Shown: piece by piece, positions 6,945-13,764 of the stretch
Layout of the letters: the number at the start of each line of letters is the position of its first letter
Numbering within the stretch: position 1 is the stretch's first letter
Source of the DNA: UBA1737 sp045653225
Lineage (GTDB): Bacteria > Bacillota_I > Bacilli_A > ML615J-28 > CAG-313
Length of the DNA stretch: 25,844 nucleotides
Assembly: GCA_045653225.1 (NCBI GenBank)
Contig: JAZOLP010000093.1
Span: 1 to 25,844 of the forward strand
Reading direction: 5' to 3'
The notes under the pieces: generated by a model
Database searches by the model: none
What the model was told of the DNA's origin: nothing
Seen by the model: only the letters and a program-made list of their open reading frames with translations
Position numbers and translations under genes: made by a program

Positions 6945-7400
6945 ATGCTATTCTGGTTATTTATAATTTTAACTGTAGTTGGTATCGTTTTATGGGTTTT
7001 AGGCAGCAAAGACTGGAAATACGGTAGTTTTATGTGGGAATATGATGAAGGTTTCTGTCTCTCAGGCACAGTGCTTTCCGCAGTTGGTGCAATAGTTAGT
7101 ATTATAATGATTGCAATAATTAGTTGCTCATATTGTGGTAGCTCGGCATATGTCGCGGAAGACCAAGCAACATATGATTCGTTAATTTTTAAATTAGAAA
7201 ATACTGATTGCCGTGATGAACTTGGCTTACTCAATAAAGAAATTATAGATGAGGTTCAAGCTTGGAACGAAACATTATCCTACCACAAAACAATTCAAAG
7301 AGATTTTTGGATGGGCATTTTTTACCCAAATATGTATGATGAATTTAAATTAATTGATTTAAATAGATTTAAAATTTCACAAGGAGAATACAATGAATAA
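6945..7400 (+). CDS. Hypothetical membrane protein
   Basis: A 151-residue protein with two hydrophobic segments (about residues 2-20 and 42-62) separated by a short charged loop (KDWKYGSFMWEYDEGF). A polar C-terminal domain of about 85 residues is probably helical and contains a conserved-looking NTDCRDELGLLNKEI stretch. No family is recognised. The ATG at 6945 follows GAAAGAGAGGA. Its stop overlaps the next start by 8 nt. Membrane location is inferred from hydrophobicity only. Confidence 0.7.
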   Translation: MLFWLFIILTVVGIVLWVLGSKDWKYGSFMWEYDEGFCLSGTVLSAVGAIVSIIMIAIISCSYCGSSAYVAEDQATYDSLIFKLENTDCRDELGLLNKEIIDEVQAWNETLSYHKTIQRDFWMGIFYPNMYDEFKLIDLNRFKISQGEYNE

Positions 7401-7569
7401 CGAAACAAAATTAAAAATTGTAATTAAGCAAAGAAATGATGGCGTATATGACTTATATGTGAATGATGAACATATTAGAAGTCGCGGTCATTATAAAAGT
7501 ATCCTTTCAGAAATTGAAAACTATATAAAGGAGATAGATACTAATGCAGATGATAGCTCCGATGTATAA
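7393..7569 (+). CDS. Small hypothetical protein
   Basis: A 58-residue ORF starting at ATG 7393 behind AAGGAG (7381-7386), overlapping the previous gene by 8 nt and the next one by 26 nt. The sequence KLKIVIKQRNDGVYDLYVNDEHIRSRGHYKSILSEIENYI suggests a small beta-hairpin plus helix, as in many short phage proteins. No family recognised. Gene overlaps on both sides and a good Shine-Dalgarno support it. Confidence 0.6.
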   Translation: MNNETKLKIVIKQRNDGVYDLYVNDEHIRSRGHYKSILSEIENYIKEIDTNADDSSDV

Positions 7570-7909
7570 TTTAAGCTATGTTTTAAGACACTATGGTTTC
7601 GCACTTGGCAGAGATTTAGTCGCGAAAGATGCAAGATATGCGGATGCATTCTGTAATGATTGTGAATTGGACTGGTGGTGGAAATTCGCACCAGACCCAG
7701 ATGGAGAATCTCCCTATTTAATGGGCGAAGACGCGCATCCATTGGTTAGTATATGTGTTGATCCAGAGACGAGACTATTATATTGCGATGTAGAAGTGTG
7801 CGGAACCTACCATACAAGTGGCAGCGACTTAGATGTCATTACAGATACAATAGCAGAACTCGCGAAGCACGGATTTTTATGGCGTGATGATAGAGATAAA
7901 CTAAGGTAA
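7544..7909 (+). CDS. Hypothetical protein
   Basis: A 121-residue acidic protein that I do not recognise. The ATG at 7544 has AAGGAG about 10 nt upstream (within the preceding gene). The chain is rich in Asp and aromatics (ELDWWWKFAPDPDGESPY) and contains the strand-like segment HPLVSICVDPETRLLYCDVEVCG, suggesting a small alpha/beta fold. Four cysteines are present but not in a clear zinc pattern. Its last codons form the 5' arm of the terminator that ends this unit. Confidence 0.65.
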   Translation: MQMIAPMYNLSYVLRHYGFALGRDLVAKDARYADAFCNDCELDWWWKFAPDPDGESPYLMGEDAHPLVSICVDPETRLLYCDVEVCGTYHTSGSDLDVITDTIAELAKHGFLWRDDRDKLR

Positions 7910-7931
7910 AAATCCTTAGTTTATTTTTTTA
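7896..7931 (+). terminator. Rho-independent terminator
   Basis: A perfect 11-bp stem (7896-7906 with 7914-7924; ATAAACTAAGG / CCTTAGTTTAT) with a 7-nt loop holding the stop codon of the preceding gene. A T-rich run follows. It closes the RNA-ligase unit. Confidence 0.85.
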
Positions 7932-7970
7932 TTAAAATATAATATTATATTTATATAAAGAAAAGGAAAG
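7920..7970 (+). promoter_or_regulatory. Candidate phage promoter, copy C
   Basis: TTTATT at 7920-7925, a 17-nt spacer and TATTAT at 7943-7948; bases 7933-7970 repeat 780-817 without a mismatch. As in copy A, the weak -35 is embedded in the T-tract of the terminator just upstream. Confidence 0.6.
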
Positions 7971-7982
7971 AGAGGTTATGAA

Positions 7983-8084
7983 ATGATTGCGTTAATCATA
8001 GGTGCAATTCTTGGTTCTGTTCTTGGTTCTGTTCTTGGTTCTGTTATTGTTTTGATAGTTTGTGGAACGGAAGGAGATAACTAA
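7983..8084 (+). CDS. Mini membrane peptide with GSVL repeats
   Basis: A 33-residue ORF: MIALIIGAI, then three copies of LGSV, then IVLIVCGTEGDN. It is a single hydrophobic helix with a short acidic tail; the Gly/Ser spacing of four residues is a helix-packing (small-xxx-small) pattern. GAGAGG lies 7 nt before ATG 7983, directly behind promoter copy C, and the TAA overlaps the next ATG (TAATG), so translation of the phosphatase is probably coupled to it. A role as a leader or a membrane oligomer is conjecture. Confidence 0.55.
   Translation: MIALIIGAILGSVLGSVLGSVIVLIVCGTEGDN
8010..8045 (+). repeat. Three tandem 12-bp repeats (CTTGGTTCTGTT)
   Basis: Three exact adjacent copies of a 12-bp unit inside the 33-residue ORF, each encoding LGSV. 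Exact identity points to recent slippage expansion, and copy number may vary between related phages. Confidence 0.95.
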
Positions 8085-8752
8085 TGACTTATGTAATTAC
8101 AGATTTACACGGTATGTATGACTTTTATCCAAAAATAAAAGAAAAACTTAAACCAGATGATATCGTATATTGTCTTGGAGATTGTACAGACCGCGGTCAC
8201 AGCGGATGGCGTTTGCTAAAAGCAATTATCGACGACCCGCAATTTATTCTTCTTAAAGGTAATCACGAAGATATGTTGCTTAGAGCAGTAAGAAACAATT
8301 ATTCTGATTACAAATTATTAAAAATGAATGGCGGAAAGATAACTTACTTTGATTGTTGTGAAGATGAAGAAAAAGACAAATATCTTGATATAATAGAACA
8401 ATTACCTCTGTCAGCAATGATTGTGTTTGCGAAAGATGAAAGAACTTTTATTTTGTCTCACGCAGGATTTACACCATACGATAGCGAATATACAGAAATT
8501 TCAGAAGAAAATCTACTATGGGATAGATATCATTGTTACGATAGTAAATCTCCAAAAGAAAAATATAAAGATTATATTATTGTTCACGGACATACTCCTA
8601 TTCAATATTTAACAGATAATCACGAAATGAAGTTTGAACCTTATTATTATTTTGATAATCAAAAAATTTGTTTAGATACAGGTGCTTATTCAACGGGTAA
8701 ATTACTTCTCTTTTGTTTAGATAATATGACTTATGAGGTGATAGAATTATGA
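8084..8752 (+). CDS. PPP-type metallophosphatase
   Basis: A 222-residue calcineurin-like phosphoesterase. The motifs of the PPP branch (lambda phosphatase / PrpA / ApaH type) are in order: DLHG with Asp7 and His9, GDCTDRG with Asp33, Asp36 and Arg37, KGNHE with Asn60 and His61, LSHAGF with His126, and VHGHTPI with His168 and His170. This branch includes protein phosphatases, Ap4A hydrolases and the RNA 2',3'-phosphatase domain of bacterial Pnkp, whose GD..DRG and GNHD..LLR blocks also look like this protein's. The substrate is not decided by sequence. It is translationally coupled to the mini peptide upstream and overlaps the following small gene by 4 nt. Confidence 0.85.
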   Translation: MTYVITDLHGMYDFYPKIKEKLKPDDIVYCLGDCTDRGHSGWRLLKAIIDDPQFILLKGNHEDMLLRAVRNNYSDYKLLKMNGGKITYFDCCEDEEKDKYLDIIEQLPLSAMIVFAKDERTFILSHAGFTPYDSEYTEISEENLLWDRYHCYDSKSPKEKYKDYIIVHGHTPIQYLTDNHEMKFEPYYYFDNQKICLDTGAYSTGKLLLFCLDNMTYEVIEL

Positions 8753-8904
8753 GATTTAAAAAATCTTATTTAAAAAAAGATAAAGAAGAATTGCAAGAAT
8801 ATTTACAAATTATGAGGCGTTGCTTTGAAGTACCGCCAAAGAAAGGTAAAGGTTCTTATAATAGAAGGAGGAAATATGGCAAACGAAACTTTTCAGATGA
8901 ATAA
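8749..8904 (+). CDS. Small basic protein
   Basis: A 51-residue very basic ORF (many Lys and Arg, with SYNRRRKYGKRNF near the end) whose ATG overlaps the phosphatase stop (ATGA). It runs 29 nt into the protease gene in another frame and carries that gene's AGAAGGAGG Shine-Dalgarno. It could bind nucleic acid or acidic surfaces. No family recognised. Confidence 0.5.
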   Translation: MRFKKSYLKKDKEELQEYLQIMRRCFEVPPKKGKGSYNRRRKYGKRNFSDE

Positions 8905-9820
8905 AGCTCTCGGCGCGGCAAGTGAACCAATATCTCATTTGCGCAACTATGATTATGAGCAGGTGTGCGGCTGCGTGTCTGGAGCATCAACATTCCCGAC
9001 CAAGTGGTCAATTCCGCACGAGAATACAGGTACACTTAAAGATCAGGGACAGATTAGTGCGTGTGTTGCAGAAGTAATCGCGCAAATCGCAGAAGAGAAT
9101 TATAGAAGACAATTTGGTGAAAGCAAAGAAATGTCTGAAGGATTTATTTATGGCGCACTTCGTTCTGATGCATATACAGGCGAAGGTATGGTTACAAGTC
9201 TCGCTATGAAGCATTGGATGAACATTGGCACAGTAACCAAAGAAGAGTTTGACCAGCTTGTGGAAATGCCAGAAATGAAGAAATTAGTAGAAAAATTTCC
9301 GCATTTATATGAGCTCGCGCAAACATTTAAATTAAAAGGATTCACTTCTCTTGGCTATGCAGATAGAATAAAGAGAGACCAGTGCATTAAAGATGCTCTT
9401 ACTAAATATAAATATGGTTTAGTTGCAGTTGCACCTACATATTTTATTGGCGGAAGTCATTGTATTATGCTTACTGGTTGGGACGATAAAACAGGAAAAT
9501 ATGAATTTAAAAATTCTTGGGGAGAAGATTATGGTAAAGATGGTTTTGCTTACATTCCAAAAGAATCTTTAAGTGAAATTTATCTTCCATTGTTTGAAGA
9601 TTTAACCCTTCCTTTTACAGATGTAAAAGAAACTGATTGGTATTATAAACCAATTAGAAATATGTATTTTACAGGTTTACTTAAAGGTAAAACTGAAACT
9701 ACTTTTGAACCAAATGCTCCAATTACAAGAGCAGAGGTTGCAACAATTATGGAAAGAATTATGTCAAGAATTGATAATAAATTAGATGTGGTAAATGAGG
9801 TATTAAATAATAAAGATTAA
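8876..9820 (+). CDS. Papain-like (C1-type) cysteine protease with C-terminal SLH domain
   Basis: A 314-residue protein from ATG 8876, which has AGAAGGAGG just upstream; an in-frame TTG at 8825 is rejected. The C1 fold motifs are present: oxyanion Gln58 and nucleophile Cys63 in KDQGQISACVAE, His195 in IGGSHCIMLTGWDD, and Asn213 in FKNSWGEDYGKDGFAYIP. The usual CWAF after the nucleophile is altered to CVAE. Residues about 246-296 form one S-layer-homology domain (FTDVKETDWYYKPI...YFTGLLKGKTETTFEPNAPITRAEVATIMERIM). No signal peptide is visible, so it would reach the cell surface only as a virion part or after lysis, or else act inside the cell. It sits 21 nt upstream of the vault-like gene in the same unit, so a joint role is possible but unproven. 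Confidence 0.85.
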   Translation: MANETFQMNKALGAASEPISHLRNYDYEQVCGCVSGASTFPTKWSIPHENTGTLKDQGQISACVAEVIAQIAEENYRRQFGESKEMSEGFIYGALRSDAYTGEGMVTSLAMKHWMNIGTVTKEEFDQLVEMPEMKKLVEKFPHLYELAQTFKLKGFTSLGYADRIKRDQCIKDALTKYKYGLVAVAPTYFIGGSHCIMLTGWDDKTGKYEFKNSWGEDYGKDGFAYIPKESLSEIYLPLFEDLTLPFTDVKETDWYYKPIRNMYFTGLLKGKTETTFEPNAPITRAEVATIMERIMSRIDNKLDVVNEVLNNKD

Positions 9821-9841
9821 AAGTAAAGAGAGGTAGATAAT

Positions 9842-12289
9842 ATGGATAATATGATTCAGCAGAAAGACTTAGTTCTTAATATTAATGAATATGCTTATAT
9901 TCTTGATTCCACAAAAGGTGAAGTTAGATGCGCGGTTGGACCTTACAAGTTCAGCCTCTCGCAGTCTGATGTGCCAGTAAGATTTGATTATAAATCAAAG
10001 AAGTTTATGCCTTGTTCTATGAATGACGCAATTAAACTTTTCTGTTCAGCTCCTGAAAACTGGTATTGTATCTTAAAGAATCCAGTAGTTGCTCAGAAAA
10101 CTGATGATGGTGTTGATAGAACACACCCTCCAGTTGGCACAATGAGCAATAGCCCAGTAGGAATTAAAATTGGTAGAAAAATTAATATCCCTGGTCCAAC
10201 ATCATTTGCTCTTTATCCAGGTCAGATGGCTAAAGTTGTTCAGGGTCACAGACTTCGTTCAAATCAGTATCTCCTTGCAAGAGTTTATGACGCAGACGCG
10301 GCTAACACTAACGAGGGAATCGCGCAGGCAGTTGATGGTGGCGAAGTAAAATCTACAAAAGCTAAATATGTAACTGGTCAGTTAATTGTTATTAAGGGTA
10401 CAGAGTACGCGTTCTATATCCCACCAACAGGTATTGAAGTAATTCCTGTTAACAATGAAGTTGTGTGCGGCTATGTACGCGACGCAGTTACACTTGAAAG
10501 ACTCGAATATTGTATCCTTAAAGACGAAGATGGTAATAAGAGATACTTACACGGTCCTGATGTGGTATTCCCAGAACCAACTGAAACATTCGTTGAAAAT
10601 CATAAAGGTAATTTTATCTTTAGAGCTATTGAGCTTTCAAAAATTAGTGGTATTTATATTAAGGTAATTGCAAAATATACAGATGAAGATGGCAACGAAC
10701 ACCCAGTTGGCGAAGAGTTATTCTTAACTGGCGATGACACAATGATTTATTACCCAAGACCAGAACACGCCTTAATTAGCTATGACAGTAAATATATGCA
10801 TCATGCGATTGCCATTCCAAAGGGCGAAGCCAGATATATTATGAACAGATTAACTGGCGAAATTACAACTGTGCGTGGACCAAGAATGTATCTTCCAGAC
10901 CCAAGAACAGAAGTAGTTGTTAAGAGAAAACTTTCTCCTACTGAATGCCGACTCTGGTATCCTGGTAACCAGACTGTTCTTGATTATAATGAATCGATTA
11001 GTGAAAAATCTGTTGAAAAACAGGCGGCCTACAGAGACGCGTCAAGCGCGATAAAAGCACTTTATACTACAAATGCTTGTACTGTAAACGCGGATATGAC
11101 ACTTCAGTTCCTTGAAACAAATGCTGGCATTTCAAGAGGTACTTCTTATACAAAACCAAGAACTATTACTCTTGATACAAAATACGATGGTGCAGTTAAT
11201 ATCGACATTTGGAATGGATATGCCGTTAATGTAATTTCAAAAAGCGGTAATAAAGATGTTGTTATCGGACCTTCATCAAGACTTCTTGATTATGACGAAA
11301 CACTCCAGATATTAAATCTTTCAACTGGTGCGCCTAAAAACCGCAAGAATAAAATCCCTGTTGTTTATCTCCAGGTTAAAAACAACAAAATTCACGATAT
11401 TGTAAGAGTAAGAACAAAAGATGATTCTGAAATTCTTCTTGATTTAACTTATACTCTTAACTTCTTAGAAGACTATAAAGATAAATGGTTTGCTGTTGAA
11501 GACTATGTAGATTTAGTTTGCAGTTATTATAGATTACAGTTAAAATCTGTAATTCAGACAATAGATGTAAAAGACTTCTATAATAATTCAGCTTCAACTT
11601 TAGGCGACATTCTTTTAGGAGAAGCAGGATGCGCAATGTTTGAAGATATTGGCGCGTGTGTTAACAGTTTTGATATTCGTGGTATTAGATATGAATCTGA
11701 TATTGAAGATATGATTGAAGATTTCAATCACAGAAGAATTGAAGATAAATTTAATCTTAATGATGAAGAAGAATCTCTCGCTATTAGAGAAAGATTAATA
11801 GAAGTAAACAAAGCTAAATTTGAGTTAGAACAGGAACTTAAAGCTTATAAAGATTCTATTTTAAGAGAAAAAGAAAAAGCTGATTTTGATTATCAGGTAG
11901 CTAGAGCTCGCGCAACAGAAGAAGAAAATGCCGCAAGAAAACAGGCAGAATATGACTTACAGACAGTAGTAGGAATGATTGCCGATGCTAAACTCGCAAG
12001 AGAAAAAGCGGATTTTGAAGTAAAGATTGAGCAGAAGGAAAAACTCGCTGCATTAGAAAAAGATAAGCAGGATGCCTATGCTAAATCAGTAGTAGAAATT
12101 ATGAATTCAATTAGTCCTAGTCTTGCCGCTTCACTTGATGCTCGCGCGAATGCAGACATTTTAAAAGCTGTTTCATCATCAATCGCTCCTTATGCTCTTG
12201 CAAACGGAGAAAGCTCTGCAGAAGTTGTTAACAGACTTCTTAGAGGTACTTCTTTAGAAGGTATTGTTGAAAATATAACAAGCAAATAA
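9842..12289 (+). CDS. Major vault protein-like cage protein (vault repeats, SPFH-like shoulder, cap helix)
   Basis: An 815-residue protein; human major vault protein (MVP) has 893. The N-terminal half carries repeated beta modules with MVP-style signatures: KGEVRCAVGPYKFSL (25-39), IPGPTSFALYPGQMAKVVQGHRL (116-138), GTEYAFYIPPTGIEVI (186-201), GNKRYLHGPDVVFPEP (231-246) and AIPKGEARYIMNRLTGEITTVRGPRMYLPDP (324-354). The last resembles the MVP block beginning AIPLDENEGIYVQDVKTGKVRAV. Residues 470-500 (VVIGPSSRLLDYDETLQILNLSTGAPK) parallel the MVP segment RVVFGPELVSLGPEEQFTVLSLSAGRPK. The shoulder/SPFH-like domain (about 505-630) ends in DVKDFYNNSASTL (MVP: FDDFHKNSARII). A long charged helix (about 635-750) matches the cap helix. 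MVP forms the barrel-shaped vault particle. Homology is by eye; assembly is inferred. It follows the protease and ends at a terminator. Confidence 0.85.
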   Translation: MDNMIQQKDLVLNINEYAYILDSTKGEVRCAVGPYKFSLSQSDVPVRFDYKSKKFMPCSMNDAIKLFCSAPENWYCILKNPVVAQKTDDGVDRTHPPVGTMSNSPVGIKIGRKINIPGPTSFALYPGQMAKVVQGHRLRSNQYLLARVYDADAANTNEGIAQAVDGGEVKSTKAKYVTGQLIVIKGTEYAFYIPPTGIEVIPVNNEVVCGYVRDAVTLERLEYCILKDEDGNKRYLHGPDVVFPEPTETFVENHKGNFIFRAIELSKISGIYIKVIAKYTDEDGNEHPVGEELFLTGDDTMIYYPRPEHALISYDSKYMHHAIAIPKGEARYIMNRLTGEITTVRGPRMYLPDPRTEVVVKRKLSPTECRLWYPGNQTVLDYNESISEKSVEKQAAYRDASSAIKALYTTNACTVNADMTLQFLETNAGISRGTSYTKPRTITLDTKYDGAVNIDIWNGYAVNVISKSGNKDVVIGPSSRLLDYDETLQILNLSTGAPKNRKNKIPVVYLQVKNNKIHDIVRVRTKDDSEILLDLTYTLNFLEDYKDKWFAVEDYVDLVCSYYRLQLKSVIQTIDVKDFYNNSASTLGDILLGEAGCAMFEDIGACVNSFDIRGIRYESDIEDMIEDFNHRRIEDKFNLNDEEESLAIRERLIEVNKAKFELEQELKAYKDSILREKEKADFDYQVARARATEEENAARKQAEYDLQTVVGMIADAKLAREKADFEVKIEQKEKLAALEKDKQDAYAKSVVEIMNSISPSLAASLDARANADILKAVSSSIAPYALANGESSAEVVNRLLRGTSLEGIVENITSK

Positions 12290-12295
12290 TTTAAT

Positions 12296-12329
12296 AAGGG
12301 TAGTTTAAAAGCTACCCTTTTTATTTTTA
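12296..12329 (+). terminator. Rho-independent terminator
   Basis: AAGGGTAG (12296-12303) pairs with CTACCCTT (12312-12319) around an 8-nt loop, followed by TTTATTTTTAT. It ends the protease/vault unit 7 nt after the stop. Confidence 0.85.
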
Positions 12330-12370
12330 TTTAAAATTATAATATAATATATATAAAGTTAAGGAAAGGA
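12320..12370 (+). promoter_or_regulatory. Candidate phage promoter, copy D
   Basis: TTTATT at 12320-12325, a 17-nt spacer and TATAAT at 12343-12348, followed by TATATATAAAG and AAGGAAAGG. It has the same terminator-then-promoter arrangement as copies A and C. Confidence 0.6.
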
Positions 12371-12380
12371 AATGATGTAA

Positions 12381-12779
12381 ATGATTATGGAACTGTTAAA
12401 AAAGTATTTGACAGATGAAGAAGTAACCAAAGCTAATATGTGGGCAAATGCTACTGTTAATTATTTTGATTCAAATATTATGCCCAGACCAACAATTTTC
12501 AAAGTTAGGAATATAGTCTTACTTTATCCTTTAATTATGAAAAATGTTAGCTATCTTGAAATGAAAGATTTTATTTCTGCAGAAGACTACGCTGCAATGG
12601 CTTGTAGATTAACTTTTAATGATGATAAAAAATGGCATAGCTTTTGTATGACTGCAGCTTCCGTTCCCTCATTTCTTGCATTTACAGGTATTAGAATGTG
12701 TGAAATCGAAGAAGAAATGTATTGGAAAAATCGTTTAAAAAAACTATGGAATAAAATAAAGAAAGGATTAGGTTTTTAA
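12381..12779 (+). CDS. Hypothetical protein
   Basis: A 132-residue protein that I do not recognise. It appears mostly helical, with no strong membrane segment. The C terminus is a basic amphipathic helix (KNRLKKLWNKIKKGLGF) that could touch membranes or nucleic acid. The ATG at 12381 is 10 nt after the purine run AAGGAAAGGA; an alternative ATG lies at 12387. It is the first gene of the unit that ends with the flotillin, and it is followed 1 nt later by a small membrane protein. Confidence 0.65.
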   Translation: MIMELLKKYLTDEEVTKANMWANATVNYFDSNIMPRPTIFKVRNIVLLYPLIMKNVSYLEMKDFISAEDYAAMACRLTFNDDKKWHSFCMTAASVPSFLAFTGIRMCEIEEEMYWKNRLKKLWNKIKKGLGF

Positions 12780-12780
12780 A

Positions 12781-13014
12781 ATGGAATTTAAATTTGAATT
12801 TAGTTTTCTTGAAATTGTTTGTTTTTTATGGGAAGCTTTTTTAGAGTTTTGTACGGGTACTGTAATTACAGCATTTGTTTGTGCATATGCAAAGCTTGAA
12901 ATGACTAATTGGTACGGATTTGTAATGATTATGTTAGCTTCTATGATTGTTGGACACATTACTGATTTACTTGGCGGTATGGTTGAGGAGGACGACGAAG
13001 AGGATGGCAAATAA
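12781..13014 (+). CDS. Small membrane protein with acidic tail
   Basis: A 77-residue protein with a hydrophobic aromatic N terminus (FSFLEIVCFLWEAFLEF), a second membrane segment (about residues 42-65, WYGFVMIMLASMIVGHITDLL) and the strongly acidic tail EEDDEEDGK. The start, ATG 12781, is 1 nt after the previous stop with AAAGGA 15-20 nt upstream. The size and two-segment layout could fit a holin-type protein, but it lies far from the endolysin and there is no direct evidence. It overlaps the next gene by 11 nt. Confidence 0.6.
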   Translation: MEFKFEFSFLEIVCFLWEAFLEFCTGTVITAFVCAYAKLEMTNWYGFVMIMLASMIVGHITDLLGGMVEEDDEEDGK

Positions 13015-13282
13015 TATGTATTCTTCTCGTTTCTTCTGCACAAAATGCGGTAAAGAAACTTTGCCTATTGCCCGCACCACGAGTCAAAGCCGCGAGCCAG
13101 GACATTTAAAAAATTTATATTGTTTACATTGCAGACAGGAACATAATTGTGTGGAAATAAGACCTTTTGGTCAAAGATATTCTTATGAAGATTTTAAAGT
13201 AGAATTTGAAAATGGAAATTTTGATAGTTTAGGAAATAGAATAGAAAAGTATAGTATATTTGTTGGGAGGTATAGAAAATGA
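13004..13282 (+). CDS. Zinc-ribbon protein
   Basis: A 92-residue protein from ATG 13004, which overlaps the previous gene by 11 nt; GAGGAGG lies about 12 nt upstream. An in-frame ATG at 13016 is possible. Two CxxC knuckles, C12/C15 (FCTKCG) and C40/C43 (YCLHC), form a zinc ribbon. HNC (47-49) follows, and then a basic/aromatic C-terminal half (RPFGQRYSYEDFKVEFENGNF). No specific family is recognised. Zinc ribbons of this size often bind nucleic acid or act as adaptors. Its stop overlaps the kinase start (ATGA), so it may be functionally linked with the RNA-end enzymes downstream. Confidence 0.7.
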   Translation: MANNMYSSRFFCTKCGKETLPIARTTSQSREPGHLKNLYCLHCRQEHNCVEIRPFGQRYSYEDFKVEFENGNFDSLGNRIEKYSIFVGRYRK

Positions 13283-13764
13283 TGAATTTAATTGTCGCGT
13301 GCGGCATTCCGGGCTCGGGTAAAACAACAAGCTTATCCAATCTAAGCGAGGTTGTTGAAGCGCCACACATTTCAAGAGATGAAATTCGCGCATCTTTTAG
13401 AACAGAAGATACTGAAGATTATTTTGAAAATGAAACTTTTGTATTTAATTCTTTCGTAAAAGAAATAGTTGATGCGATGAAACTTGAGGGCGCCGCAATT
13501 GCTGATGCAACACACATAAGCAGAGCGTCTCGTTTAAAACTTATTAAAGGAATTACTAAATTTATTCCTAAAGATGAATTCACTATTGAATTTGTATGGT
13601 TTGATACGCCATTGGATATATGTCTCGCGCGTAATTTTGAAAGAGAAGGATGGGCTTTTGTGCCTGAAGATGTTATTTTGAATATGTATGATAAATTTGA
13701 AATTCCATCTATTGATGAATTCGATAATGTAATAATGGTAAGGAGAGTGAAAACAAATGAGTAA
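13279..13764 (+). CDS. Polynucleotide 5'-kinase (T4 Pnkp kinase domain type)
   Basis: A 161-residue P-loop kinase that aligns with the kinase half of T4 Pnkp. The P-loop GIPGSGKTT is at residues 9-17 (Lys15, Thr16); SRDEIR (32-37) supplies the predicted general-base Asp34 and substrate-binding Arg37 (T4 has NRDDYR); IADATHISRASRL corresponds to T4 ISDTNLNPERR; and CLARNFEREGWAFVPEDVILNMY corresponds to the lid and C-terminal part. It would phosphorylate 5'-OH RNA or DNA ends. The T4 phosphatase domain is absent, but the very next gene, overlapping by 8 nt, is a metallophosphoesterase. ATGs are at 13279 and 13282; GGGAGG precedes. Confidence 0.85.
   Translation: MMNLIVACGIPGSGKTTSLSNLSEVVEAPHISRDEIRASFRTEDTEDYFENETFVFNSFVKEIVDAMKLEGAAIADATHISRASRLKLIKGITKFIPKDEFTIEFVWFDTPLDICLARNFEREGWAFVPEDVILNMYDKFEIPSIDEFDNVIMVRRVKTNE

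Noticed and set aside
12947..13003. N-terminal extension of the zinc-ribbon gene
   Set aside because: It would overlap the upstream membrane-protein gene by 68 nt in another frame; ATG 13004 fits the gap and the Shine-Dalgarno better.
12781..13014. Holin for the endolysin
   Set aside because: Two membrane segments and a charged tail would fit, but the gene is 11.6 kb from the endolysin, in a different transcription unit.
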